Below, one piece after another: positions 47,075-55,634 of a DNA stretch of 64,000 nucleotides. Under the pieces are notes generated by a model. That model was given only the letters and a program-made list of their open reading frames with translations. It was not told the origin of the DNA and searched no databases. This DNA comes from HK1 sp965202735. Its GTDB lineage: Bacteria > Pseudomonadota > Gammaproteobacteria > HK1. The stretch covers positions 868,001-932,000 of the forward strand of contig OZ241844.1 in the NCBI GenBank assembly GCA_965202735.1, written 5' to 3'. The stretch's first letter is position 1. Each line of letters opens with the position of its first letter. A program made the position numbers and the translations under genes.

Positions 47075-47784
47075 ACGGCGCCGCGCCCGCGCTGGCGATC
47101 AGCGCACTGACCAGCGGCTATGGCGAGGCGATCGTGATCCGTGGCATCAGCCTCGCCGTGGGGGCCGGCGAGATCGTCGCGCTGCTCGGCAAGAACGGCA
47201 TGGGCAAGAGCACGCTCCTCAAGACGGTGATGGGTTTCCTGCCGGCCCGGGAGGGGCAGGTCACCCTGCACGGCCTCGATGTGACCCGCGATTCGCCGCA
47301 CCGCATCGCTCGTCGGGCAATCGCCTACACGCCGCAGGAGCAGGCAATCTTCCAGGACCTGTCCGTGGGCGACAATCTGCGCCTGGGCCAGTCGGAAGCC
47401 GGGTGGTTCGAGGAGGAGCTCGAACGGGTCGGCGAAGTGTTTCCGTTCCTCCGGCAACGGCTCGACCAGCGCGCCGGAACGCTGTCGGGCGGCGAGCAGA
47501 AGATGCTGCTGGTCGCGCGGGCCCTGATGGCGCGCCCCAGGCTCATGCTGGTCGACGAGATCTCCGAAGGGCTGCAGCCCTCGATCATCGAGCGGCTGGC
47601 CGGGGTGCTGGTGGCGGAGCGCGAGCGAACCGGCGTGGCCATGCTGCTGGTCGAGCAGAACGTCCGATTCGCGCTGGAGGTCGCCGATCGCTGGGCGGTC
47701 CTCAAGCTCGGCGAGATCGACGACGAAGGCGGAAGCGACATGCCGGACGCCGCATCTCGCATCGCCGACCACCTGTCGGTCTGA
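47071..47784 (+). CDS. Branched-chain/amide ABC ATPase, LivF type
   Basis: ATG 47071 overlaps the previous stop (ATGA) and gives 237 residues. Walker A GKNGMGKST is near residue 38, YTPQEQAIFQDLSVGDNLRLG forms the Q-loop, LSGGEQKMLLVARAL is the signature, and LVDEISEGLQPSI and LVEQNVRFAL complete the site. It is the second ATPase of the importer. Confidence 0.93.
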   Translation: MNGAAPALAISALTSGYGEAIVIRGISLAVGAGEIVALLGKNGMGKSTLLKTVMGFLPAREGQVTLHGLDVTRDSPHRIARRAIAYTPQEQAIFQDLSVGDNLRLGQSEAGWFEEELERVGEVFPFLRQRLDQRAGTLSGGEQKMLLVARALMARPRLMLVDEISEGLQPSIIERLAGVLVAERERTGVAMLLVEQNVRFALEVADRWAVLKLGEIDDEGGSDMPDAASRIADHLSV

Positions 47785-47881
47785 CGTGGAGCGCCGGCCC
47801 GTCGCCCTGCGCCTGCATGCCTTCTCCATCGCAGCGAATACCCCACCGGGCCGCCCGCCAGGTCACGCGAGAGGACTCTCG

Positions 47882-48103
47882 ATGACGGACTCTTCCACAC
47901 GACCACCTCCGGATCCCTACCGGGACATCCTGGGGGTCGAGCTCACTCCCGAGCGCCTCGACGACAATGTGCAGGCGTTCGAAGACATCCTGGACGCGAT
48001 CCGCAAGCTGCGCGAGCTCGATCTGACCGGCGTGCATCCGGCGGTCGTATTCGACCCGGCCGCCGGCTACGGGACCGGGGACGGGGACGGGAAGGCGCCA
48101 TGA
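47882..48103 (+). CDS. AtzG/GatC-like small amidase partner
   Basis: ATG 47882 follows AGAGGAC and gives 73 residues (DPYRDILGVELTPERLDDNVQAFEDILDAIRKLRELDLTGVHPAVVF). The pattern of one long helix, a Leu-rich turn and P-A-V-x-F near the end is that of GatC and of AtzG, small subunits that wrap around amidase-signature enzymes. Its stop overlaps the amidase start by 4 bases, which fits a stoichiometric complex. Similarity is short and I cannot exclude another role. Confidence 0.65.
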   Translation: MTDSSTRPPPDPYRDILGVELTPERLDDNVQAFEDILDAIRKLRELDLTGVHPAVVFDPAAGYGTGDGDGKAP

Positions 48104-49494
48104 GCACCGAGCCATGGACCCGGCCAATCGAAGACCTCGCGCCGGACCTGCGCGCGCGTCGCCTCTCGCCGGTCGATCTGACCGAGTCGGTCCTGGAATG
48201 CATCGAGCGGCACGACCGTACCCTGCTCAGCTACGTGCACCTGGCCGACGATGCGCTGGAGTCCGCCCGGCAGGCCGAGCGCGAGATTCGCGACGGCCGG
48301 TGGCGCGGGCCGCTGCATGGCATTCCCGTCGGGGTGAAGGACAACTACACGACCCGCGACATGCCCACGTTGGCCGGCACGGCCGCGCCGGGGTTCTCGT
48401 TCCCGACCGAGGACGCGAATGCGGTCGCGCGCCTGCGCGCGGCCGGCGCGGTCCTGACCGGCAAGACCAGGATGCACGAGTTCGCGTGGGGCACGGTCAC
48501 GCCGCCGTCACGCAACCCTTGGGATGCCGGGCGCGTGGTGGGCGGCTCCAGCGGCGGCTCGGGCGCGGCGGTGAGCGCCGGGCTCGCGTCGGCCGCGCTG
48601 GGCTCCGATACCGGCGGCTCGATCCGCATTCCGGCCAGCCTCTGCGGCACCGTCGGCCTCAAGCCGACCTTCGGCCGGATCGGACGCAGCGGCATCGTGC
48701 CGCACACCTGGTCGCTGGACACCGCCGGACCGCTGACCCGGACGGTCGCCGATGCCGCGCTCATGCTGAACGTGCTCGCCGGCCCCGACCCCGGCGATCC
48801 GTCGTGCCGGGACCGTCCGGTGCCGGACTACACGGCCGCACTGGGACAGCCGGTGCACGGGATGCGCATCGGTGTCTGCCGGAACCACTTCTTCGGGCGC
48901 AATCAGGAGGATGTCGAGAACGCCGTCGAGCAGGCGATCGACGACCTCGCGTCCCGGGGGATGACCGTGCGCGGGCTCCGGGTGCCGGCGCTGGAGTACG
49001 GGCTCGGCGCCATCCTTGCCGTCGAGCTTCCGTCATCGACGGCGTATCACGACGTCTCTCTTCGCGCCGGCAAGACACGGTACTTCGAGCCGGATGTCAG
49101 AACCCTGGTCGAGGTCGGCCGCTTCGTGACCGGCGTGGACTACCTGAAGGGCGAGCAGCTTCGCCGCGTGCTGATGGAGGACTTCCGCAGGGTCTTCGAG
49201 AAGGTGGACATCGTCGTCGCGCCGACCACCGCGCTGACCGCCTGGCGGCACGATGCGACCACGCTGGAGATCGCGGGCGAGCCCGAGAGCGTTCTGGCCG
49301 CATCCTGGCGCCTCACCTATCCGTTCAACCTGACCGGACTGCCGGCGATATCGGTCCCCTGCGGCTTCGATCGCGACGGCCTGCCGATTGGCCTGCAGAT
49401 CGCGGCAAGGCCGTTCGACGAAACGACCGCCCTGCGAGTCGCCCACGCCTACGAGCGGACGCACGACTGGGTGGAGAGACGCCCCCGGCCATGA
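48100..49494 (+). CDS. Amidase-signature hydrolase (GatA/AtzE-like)
   Basis: The 464-residue enzyme has the Ser-cisSer-Lys triad regions: GVKDNY near residue 78, GGSSGGSGAAVSAGLASAALGSDTGGSIRIPASLCGTVGLKPT near 147-190. ELPSSTAYHD and GLPAISVPCGFDRDGLPIGLQI near the C-terminus complete the fold. It hydrolyses a linear amide; together with the GatC/AtzG-like protein it resembles the carboxybiuret hydrolase pair. It follows an amide-type importer and precedes a nitrilase-family gene in one transcription unit. Not a tRNA amidotransferase, because GatB is absent. Confidence 0.9.
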   Translation: MSTEPWTRPIEDLAPDLRARRLSPVDLTESVLECIERHDRTLLSYVHLADDALESARQAEREIRDGRWRGPLHGIPVGVKDNYTTRDMPTLAGTAAPGFSFPTEDANAVARLRAAGAVLTGKTRMHEFAWGTVTPPSRNPWDAGRVVGGSSGGSGAAVSAGLASAALGSDTGGSIRIPASLCGTVGLKPTFGRIGRSGIVPHTWSLDTAGPLTRTVADAALMLNVLAGPDPGDPSCRDRPVPDYTAALGQPVHGMRIGVCRNHFFGRNQEDVENAVEQAIDDLASRGMTVRGLRVPALEYGLGAILAVELPSSTAYHDVSLRAGKTRYFEPDVRTLVEVGRFVTGVDYLKGEQLRRVLMEDFRRVFEKVDIVVAPTTALTAWRHDATTLEIAGEPESVLAASWRLTYPFNLTGLPAISVPCGFDRDGLPIGLQIAARPFDETTALRVAHAYERTHDWVERRPRP

Positions 49495-49519
49495 TCCGGA
49501 GCCCGACCGAGGTGACGCC

Positions 49520-50395
49520 ATGACGACAAGCCAGCCGGAAAGCGGAGTCCGGATCGCCTGCCTCCAGATGGAGCCCCGGGTCGGCGAGAAGGACCGGAAC
49601 CTGGCCCGGAGCCTGGAGATGATCGGCGAGGCCGCCGATGCCGGCGCCAGTCTGGTGGTCCTGCCGGAGCTGTGCGACAGCGGCTATGTTTTCGGCACCC
49701 GTGAAGAGGCGCGGGGCCTCGCCGAGGAGATCCCCGGGCCGTCGTGCCGAGCCTGGGCGGACGCCGCCGCGCGCCACGGGATGCATATCGTCGCCGGCAT
49801 CGCCGAACGTGAGGGGCGCGCGCTCTACAACTCCGCCGTGGTCGTGGGTCCCCAGGGCGTCATCGGCACCTACCGGAAGAACCATCTCTGGGCGGCCGAG
49901 AACCTGTTCTTCGAGCCCGGCAACCTGGGCGTACCGGTGTTTCACACCGACATCGGACGCATCGCGGTCGCGATCTGCTACGACATCTGGTTCCCGGAAG
50001 TATTCCGGCTTGCAGCAATCCAGGGCGCCGACATCCTCTGCGTGCCGACCAACTGGGTCCCCATGCCGGACCAGCCCGCCGACTTGCCCAGGATGTCCAA
50101 CATCCTGGCCATGGGCGGCGCCCATTCCAATTCCATGTTCCTGGCCGCGGCGGACCGGGTCGGCATCGAGCGCGGCCAGCCGTTCATCGGCAACAGCCTG
50201 ATAGTCGGCTGCACGGGCTGGCCGATCGCCGGACCGGCCAGTGACGACCGGGAGGAGATGCTGATTGCCGACGCCAACCTGTCCGACGCCCGGCGCAAGC
50301 GCAACTGGAACGACTTCAACCAGGTACTGCGCGACCGGCGTACCGACCTCTACGCCGAGGATCTGGGGGCCACGATCGAGCGCGGGTGGTACTGA
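49520..50395 (+). CDS. Carbon-nitrogen hydrolase (nitrilase superfamily)
   Basis: ATG 49520 gives 291 residues. The Glu-Lys-Cys triad is visible: Glu in LVVLPELCDSGY, Lys in TYRKNHLW, Cys in AVAICYDIWFPE. Members of this branch hydrolyse amides, carbamoyl compounds or nitriles. It is the last gene of the importer-amidase unit, 25 bases after the amidase. Probably works on the product or an alternative amide from the same substrate. The 289 bases that follow hold no recognisable gene. Confidence 0.9.
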   Translation: MTTSQPESGVRIACLQMEPRVGEKDRNLARSLEMIGEAADAGASLVVLPELCDSGYVFGTREEARGLAEEIPGPSCRAWADAAARHGMHIVAGIAEREGRALYNSAVVVGPQGVIGTYRKNHLWAAENLFFEPGNLGVPVFHTDIGRIAVAICYDIWFPEVFRLAAIQGADILCVPTNWVPMPDQPADLPRMSNILAMGGAHSNSMFLAAADRVGIERGQPFIGNSLIVGCTGWPIAGPASDDREEMLIADANLSDARRKRNWNDFNQVLRDRRTDLYAEDLGATIERGWY

Positions 50396-50684
50396 ACGGA
50401 TCGGAGGACGCGAGCGGCCACGACGGACAGTCGGGAGCAGACGACGGACAGGCCGTGGGGGGCACGACCACGTCCCTGTCGGTTCCCGGCGGCGGCGTCG
50501 CGCAGGGCCTGCGGCGCAAGCGGCAGGCGCCGCGCCCGGACCCCGGTGGCGTCGAAGATCGCGTTCGCGGAGGCGCGCATCGCGACGGCATGTGTGCCGC
50601 GAGGCGCGACATCGCACCGCCCGCACGCGAGCCGCGCGGCGGCCGCCGTTCCACGGCAACGGGCGGTGTGCGGACCGCCTTCCC

Positions 50685-51236
50685 TCAGTCGGAAGCCGCG
50701 CCTTCCCGCTCTGTCGTCGCGAACCATCTCCGGTCCGCCAGAACCACCGAGGCTTCAATCTGGCGATCGGGGATCGTCCAGTACCGGCGCAGCACCGTCG
50801 CGGCGTCCGCGACGAGCCGGAATCCGTGCCGCTCGTAGAAGTCGATGGCCCAGCTCGCCGCGCTCCAGGTCCCGACCAGCAGCGGCCGCTCCGCCGCTTC
50901 CATCAAGGCCCGGAGCAGGGCCGATCCGATGCCGCCGCGCTGGCTCGCGCGCAGCACGTAGGCGTGACGCACGAGGGTGACGTCCCGCACGTCCTGCGCG
51001 CCCATGACCCCGAGCAGGGTATCGGCCGGCGAGTACCAGCCGAGGAAGCGCACCTCGGCCCCGATCTCGGCCGCGAGCTCCTCCTCGGACATGTACGGCT
51101 CGTGCCACCGATCGTCCGGAACAACGCCTCGATAGGCGACCGCCGCGTCGTTGACGATGAGGTGGATGCGCGGGAAATCGTCGTCCCGGCAGGCCCGGAT
51201 CATCCCGTCTTCGGTACTTGCGCTTCGATTCGACAT
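50685..51236 (-). CDS. GNAT-family N-acetyltransferase
   Basis: ATG 51236 gives 183 residues. GNAT elements: MIRACRDDDFPRIHLIVNDAA at the N-terminus, DVTLVRHAYVLRASQRGGIGSALLRALMEA (acetyl-CoA loop RxxGIG), and YERHGFRLV. The IHLIVNDAAVAYRGVVPDDRWHEPYM pattern is common in a GNAT subgroup of unknown substrate. It lies convergent with the amide unit. Confidence 0.85.
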   Translation of the reverse strand: MSNRSASTEDGMIRACRDDDFPRIHLIVNDAAVAYRGVVPDDRWHEPYMSEEELAAEIGAEVRFLGWYSPADTLLGVMGAQDVRDVTLVRHAYVLRASQRGGIGSALLRALMEAAERPLLVGTWSAASWAIDFYERHGFRLVADAATVLRRYWTIPDRQIEASVVLADRRWFATTEREGAASD

Positions 51237-51410
51237 ACCGGTGTTCCTCGCACCCTGAACCAATGCCCGGACCGGTGCGGTCCCGCGGGCCGTTCAACGC
51301 CCGGTTCCGCACGAGGCTCCCGGATCCCACGGCGCCGATCATTGCCCATCGGTCGATGGCGGGCCCATACTCGGAGCCGGAATCCGCTTGCCGATCACGG
51401 GGACGAGACG

Positions 51411-51875
51411 TTGCACATCCGCCCCTGCACCCCGCGCGACCGCGTCGGCGTCACCGCGCTGTGGGAGACGGTGTTCCCCGACGAGCCGCCGCACAACGCG
51501 CCGGCGAAGGTGTTCGATGCGAAGCTCGCGATGCGCGACGGCCTGCTGTTCGTCGCGACGGATTCGGACACGGTGATCGGCACCGCGATGGCGGGATACG
51601 ACGGCCACCGCGGCTGGCTCTACACCGTGGCGGTCGCGCCCGGGCATCGCCGTCGCGGGGCCGGCACGGCCCTCGTGCGCCATGCCGTCGACGCGCTGCG
51701 CACGGCGGGCTGCGTCAAGGTCAACCTCCAGGTCCGGGCGGCCAACCTCGCCGTGCGCGGGTTCTACGAGTCCCTCGGCTTCGAGGCCGAGGAGCGCCTG
51801 AGCATGGGGATGCGCATCCGTCCGGATTCGGGCCTCGACGGCACCCTGGCCCGCGAGGCCGCCGGCCCTTCCTGA
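51411..51875 (+). CDS. GNAT-family N-acetyltransferase
   Basis: A TTG start at 51411 (GGGGACGAGACG upstream) gives 154 residues: MHIRPCTPRDRVGVTALWETVFP at the N-terminus, LYTVAVAPGHRRRGAGTALVRHAVDAL with the acetyl-CoA loop RRRGAG, and NLAVRGFYESLGFEAEERLSMG at the end. This resembles YpeA-type acetyltransferases. It is divergent from the other GNAT gene; they share a 174-base leader. Confidence 0.85.
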   Translation: MHIRPCTPRDRVGVTALWETVFPDEPPHNAPAKVFDAKLAMRDGLLFVATDSDTVIGTAMAGYDGHRGWLYTVAVAPGHRRRGAGTALVRHAVDALRTAGCVKVNLQVRAANLAVRGFYESLGFEAEERLSMGMRIRPDSGLDGTLAREAAGPS

Positions 51876-51892
51876 CCGGGGCGCTCGCCGGA

Positions 51893-52020
51893 GCCGGGCT
51901 TCGTACCGCCCCACCGCCGCTTCGGCTTCGCCGCCTCCGGCAGCGCACCGAAACGCAGCTCCAACTGGCGCCGGGCTTCGTACCGCCCCGCCGCCGCTTC
52001 GGCTTCGCGCAGCCCGGTTG
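51893..52020. repeat. 77-bp direct duplication, two partial copies
   Basis: The string gccgggcttcgtaccgcc plus the following ccgccgcttcggcttcgc occurs at 51893 and at 51970, 77 bases apart. It fills most of the 195-base gap between the acetyltransferase and ligase genes (convergent). Confidence 0.85.
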
Positions 52021-52070
52021 CCGGACCCCATCGTCGTGTCCCGAGAGAGCACATGGCCCGCCCGTTGCGG

Positions 52071-53768
52071 TCAGCCGGATCGTCCGCCGTGCATCGAGCG
52101 CAGGACACCGCGCTGGATCTTCCCGCTCACCGTCCTGGGCAGCGCTGCGACGAACTCGATGCGCCTCGGGTACTTGTACGGGGCGGTGATGCGCCTGACG
52201 TGCTCCTGAAGCTCGGCCACGAGCGCATCCCCGGTCTCGAATCCCGGTGCCGGAATCACGAAGGCGGCGACCACCTGGCCGCGGTCGGGGTCCGGCAGCC
52301 CGACCACCGCCGACTCCTGCACCGCGGGGTGCTCGATGAGCGCGTTCTCCACCTCCTGCGGGCCGATTCGGTAGCCGGACGAGCCGATCACGTCGTCGTC
52401 GCGGCCGAAGTAGAAGAGGTAGCCGTCCGCGTCGGCGTCCACGGTGTCGCCGGTGACGAACCATCGTGCGCCCCCGATCTCGACGTACTGCGCCTCGGTG
52501 CGCTCGGGATCGTTCCAGTAGCCGAGCATGAGCTGCGGGTTCGGCGCCCGGATGAGCAGCCGGCCGCGAGCGCCGCGGGTGCGCAGCCGGCCGTGCTCGT
52601 CGAGCACCGCCGCCTCGACCCCCGGCAGCGGGCGCCCCATCGAGCCCGGCTTCACCGGCATGCCGGGGTAGTTCAGCACCGTCATCAGGGTCTCGGTCTG
52701 GCCGTAGCCGTCGAGCAGGTCGACACCGGTGCGGCGCTTCCACGCGTCGATGATCTCGGGGTTGACGGACTCGCCCGCGGACACCGCGAGGCGCAGCGCC
52801 GAGAGGTCCAGCCCCGACACGTCCTCGCGCACGAGCCGCCGGAGCTCGGTGGCGGCGGCGCAGAACACCGTGACGCGGTAGCGCTCCATGAGCTCGAAGC
52901 GGCGGCGGGCATCGAACGGACCGTCGTGGAAGAGCACCGCCGAGCCCTGGCTCCAGGGGCCGAAGAAGATGCTGGTGCCGGCCTTGGACCAGCCGGTGTC
53001 GGCGGTGCACCACATGGTGTCGCTCTCGGCGAGGCTCAGCCAGTACCGGGCCGACATCCGCCACGCGTGCAGCCCGCGCGCGGCGTGCAGCACCCCCTTC
53101 GGGGCGCCGGTCGAGCCCGAGGTGTAGTACATGATCGCGGGGTCCTCGGCCGCGATCGTCGCGGGCTCGAACGAGTCGCTCTCGGCGTCGGTGTCCTCCC
53201 ACGTCGACCACCCCGCGCGCGGTGGCCCGACGGCGATGCGGGCCTTCAACGCCGGCGCGTCGGCGAACTTCCCGGTCTCCCCGCTCAGCGTGATCGCGGC
53301 GACCGCGCCCGAATGCCGGACGCGATAGCCGACGTCGCGCTCGGTGAGCATGGTGATGCACGGAATCGGGACCGCGCCGAGCCTGAGGCAGGCGGTGAGC
53401 GCGATCTGCCACTGCGGGATCCGGGACAGCATCACCACCACCCGCTCGCCCTTGGCGACGCCGCGCGCCGCCAGCCGGTTCGCGACCCGGCTGCTCGCAC
53501 GGGCCACCTCGTCGAAGGTGAGCCGGCGCTCGTTGCCATCGGCGTCGCACCACACGAGCGCGAGCTTCGAGGGATCGCGCGCCCACGCGTCCACCACGTC
53601 GGCGGCGAAGTTGAACGTGGCGGGAGTCCCGGGCCGGTGCCCGGCGACCGCACGCTCGTAGTCGTCCATGCGGTAAGGGGCCGCCGCCCCATTTCCGGGT
53701 AGCGATGGCACGTGACGGGTCTCGTGGTCGTCCATGCGGCGGGGGGTCGGCATCGAGGCTCGGCCCAT
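52071..53768 (-). CDS. ACSM-like acyl-CoA ligase (AMP-forming)
   Basis: The 565-residue adenylating enzyme has P-loop YYTSGSTGAPKGVLH near residue 215, DTGWSKAGTSIFFGPWSQG, DGYGQTET near 350, WFVTGDTVDADADGYLFYFGRDDDVIGSSGYRIGP near 440-470 and the C-terminal Lys of PRTVSGKIQR. The N-terminus TPATFNFAADVVDAWARDPSKLALVW places it with medium-chain acyl-CoA synthetases, some of which also activate benzoate. It could therefore feed BoxB/BoxC, 11 kb away; this is inference. GAGG lies 7 bases before ATG 53768; ATGs at 53735 and 53669 are alternatives. Confidence 0.88.
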   Translation of the reverse strand: MGRASMPTPRRMDDHETRHVPSLPGNGAAAPYRMDDYERAVAGHRPGTPATFNFAADVVDAWARDPSKLALVWCDADGNERRLTFDEVARASSRVANRLAARGVAKGERVVVMLSRIPQWQIALTACLRLGAVPIPCITMLTERDVGYRVRHSGAVAAITLSGETGKFADAPALKARIAVGPPRAGWSTWEDTDAESDSFEPATIAAEDPAIMYYTSGSTGAPKGVLHAARGLHAWRMSARYWLSLAESDTMWCTADTGWSKAGTSIFFGPWSQGSAVLFHDGPFDARRRFELMERYRVTVFCAAATELRRLVREDVSGLDLSALRLAVSAGESVNPEIIDAWKRRTGVDLLDGYGQTETLMTVLNYPGMPVKPGSMGRPLPGVEAAVLDEHGRLRTRGARGRLLIRAPNPQLMLGYWNDPERTEAQYVEIGGARWFVTGDTVDADADGYLFYFGRDDDVIGSSGYRIGPQEVENALIEHPAVQESAVVGLPDPDRGQVVAAFVIPAPGFETGDALVAELQEHVRRITAPYKYPRRIEFVAALPRTVSGKIQRGVLRSMHGGRSG

Positions 53769-53856
53769 CGAACGTCCTCGCCCCGCGGGAGGCGCGTCGA
53801 GCGGGTGCCGGGATGGTCGCGCGACGGGGCGGCATCCGGCAAGGCCGGGCGGGAGG

Positions 53857-53922
53857 CCGGAAGATCGCCGTCCCCGTGCGATATGCCGGTTGGGCGGCCA
53901 GTGACCGCGACTTCCGAAAAAC
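53857..53922 (-). repeat. 135-bp dispersed repeat, truncated inverted copy
   Basis: On the minus strand it reads tcgcggtcactggccgcccaacc and continues to gatcttccgg. This matches the left half of the repeat at 42724 and 55469 at about 85%. It again lies next to a 118-bp element. Confidence 0.78.
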
Positions 53923-53949
53923 CCCGGCTTGGCGCCTTGGCGCCTCAGC

Positions 53950-54067
53950 CATTCCCGCCAGGCGGGAACAGGCCCTCGAAATCCCCCCCGACTCGACGCC
54001 CTGAAGGTCGAAACCGCACCACAATTCCACCGCGGTACGGCCTCTCCGGGCGCTGGCGGGAATCGCT
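53950..54067 (+). repeat. 118-bp dispersed element, copy 4
   Basis: It starts CATTCCCGCCAGGCGGGAA and ends GGCGCTGGCGGGAATCGCT, with the same interior as the other copies (gaaatccc; ggtcgaaaccgcacc; cggtacggcctctcc). It lies in the 433-base space between the divergent ligase and DUF29 genes. Confidence 0.9.
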
Positions 54068-54201
54068 GTCGGCGCCTCCTTCACGGTGCCCCGGCCGATG
54101 CCGGATAGTATGATGCGGGCGCGACCCGTCCGGCGGTCCCGCTGGCCAGGATACCCCATGGCATGGCGGGTCGGGACATGGAGAAGACAGGGGAGAGGAT
54201 C

Positions 54202-54687
54202 ATGTCCGATCCGGCCCGATTCTACGATGTCGATTTCTATCGCTGGACCCAGGAGCAAGCGGCCCTGCTCCGGCAGGTTCCCGGCGAGCGCATCAATCTG
54301 CCCATCGACTGGAACCACGCCGCCGAGGAGATCGAGGACATGGGGCGTAGCGATCTTCGCGCCGTCAACAGTCGCATCGGCGTGATACTGGAGCACTTGC
54401 TCAAGCTGGAGTGCTCGCCGGCCGAGGACCCTCGCGACGGATGGATCGACGCGGTCGCGCGATGCCGGGACGATGTATCGAGAATCCTCGACGACAGCCC
54501 CAGCCTGCGGCGCAAGCTTCCCGAGAGGTGGCTGAATGAGTATGCGCTCGCCCGCCGCGGAGCCGTCCGCGGCCTGGCGCGGGACGGTATCGACGCGGAG
54601 GAGGTCCCGGCCGTTCCGCCCTGTACCCTCGACCAGGCGCTCGATCCGGACTGGTGGCCGGCCAACCGCCACGGTCTTCCGCGTTAG
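54202..54687 (+). CDS. DUF29-family protein
   Basis: ATG 54202 follows GGGAGAGG and gives 161 residues. DUF29 pattern: FYDVDFYRWTQEQAALLRQ, the conserved DWNHAAEEIEDMGRSDLRAVNSRIGVILEHLLKLE (family WDNLIEEIESLGRSE...HLLKWQ), and PPCTLDQALDPDWWP at the end. The function of the family is unknown; it is common in cyanobacteria and in Pseudomonadota, often in many copies and close to mobile elements. Confidence 0.9.
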   Translation: MSDPARFYDVDFYRWTQEQAALLRQVPGERINLPIDWNHAAEEIEDMGRSDLRAVNSRIGVILEHLLKLECSPAEDPRDGWIDAVARCRDDVSRILDDSPSLRRKLPERWLNEYALARRGAVRGLARDGIDAEEVPAVPPCTLDQALDPDWWPANRHGLPR

Positions 54688-54743
54688 CCCAGCCTGGCCG
54701 GGATCATCGGCACGAGGCCGCGGCCACCCGGCGCTTCCAGGGC

Positions 54744-55328
54744 CTACCCCGATCCGGTGGACGGTTGAGGGCTGTCGCCACCGGCTTCGCGCAGCACCGC
54801 GAGCAGGTTCGGCCGGTGGCGCGCGATCTCCTCCGTCGTCAGGCCTTCCAGCGAATGGGGGAACTTGATCCACTCCCCGGTCTCGTGCAGGTAGTAGTCG
54901 GGGGCGCGGCCGGTGAGGTTGCGCGACGGCTTGTAGAACGGCACCGCGACCCGGATCTCGCGCGGGGCGTTGCGCCGGGCCTTCTCCCGCAACGTATGGA
55001 TCACGGCCTCGATGGTGCGGCCGGTATCGAACACGTCGTCGACGATCAGCAGGCGGTCCTCCCGCTCGATGTTCTTCAGCAGGTAGTTGAGCCCGTGCAC
55101 GCGCACTTCGGACGCGCGCCCGTCGATGCCGCGGTACGACGAGGTGCGGATGGCGATGTGGTCGGACTCCACCCCGAAGTAGTCGAGCAGCTCCTGCACC
55201 GCGATGCCGATGGGCGCGCCGCCTCTCCAGATGGCGACGATGAAGCTCGGCCGGAACCCGCTCTCGAGCACTCTCGCCCCGAGCTCGAACGCGTCTTCGA
55301 GCAGCGCCTGCGCACCGATGTAGAGCAT
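54744..55328 (-). CDS. Hypoxanthine-guanine-type phosphoribosyltransferase
   Basis: ATG 55328 gives 194 residues. The PRPP motif LLIVDDVFDTGRTIEAV near residue 90 has both acidic residues and the Asp of DTG that acts as general base in HPRT-like enzymes. FIVAIWRGGAPIGIAVQELL and VPFYKPSRNLTGRAPDYYLHET complete the fold. It should transfer phosphoribose to a purine or related base. It is divergent from a paralogue (55635) that lacks the Asp. Confidence 0.88.
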   Translation of the reverse strand: MLYIGAQALLEDAFELGARVLESGFRPSFIVAIWRGGAPIGIAVQELLDYFGVESDHIAIRTSSYRGIDGRASEVRVHGLNYLLKNIEREDRLLIVDDVFDTGRTIEAVIHTLREKARRNAPREIRVAVPFYKPSRNLTGRAPDYYLHETGEWIKFPHSLEGLTTEEIARHRPNLLAVLREAGGDSPQPSTGSG

Positions 55329-55468
55329 CCGCTCCGCTTCCCTGTCGTTCGGCCCGCCGGGTGATCCGGCCGGCGCCACTCCTCCCCGCTCCCTGGTGGT
55401 TCAACCGCCGGCCGCGGTGAAGTATGTTGGCGTCCCCCCGATCGAGGCAAGCGTGCCCGGCCCGTGCC

Positions 55469-55604
55469 CAGGACCATTCAAAAATCGCGGTCATTGGCCG
55501 CCCGACCGGAAGATCGCACGGTGACGGACGGTCTCCCGACATCGAAGGCCCGGACCGAGGGCCTGATGAACCGTTCGTCACGACTTCCGGAGAGCCCTGT
55601 GCCC
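55469..55604 (+). repeat. 135-bp dispersed repeat, copy 2
   Basis: It is near-identical to 42724-42858, from caggaccattcaaaa to ccctgtgcccg. It lies in the 306-base space between the two divergent phosphoribosyltransferases. The frame of the second enzyme stays open through it, offering ATG 55566 inside the repeat as an alternative start. Confidence 0.9.
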
Positions 55605-55634
55605 GTGCCCGGCCCCGTGGAAGAGACCCGCTCC

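Noticed and set aside
48100..49494. GatA of the Glu-tRNA amidotransferase
   Set aside because: GatB is absent and the neighbours are amide transport and hydrolysis genes, so a catabolic amidase with an AtzG/GatC-like partner is more likely.
51721..55581. 1286-codon minus-strand open frame
   Set aside because: It crosses several recognised genes and repeats on both strands; its sequence has no domain pattern. The true gene in this area is the ligase at 52071-53768.
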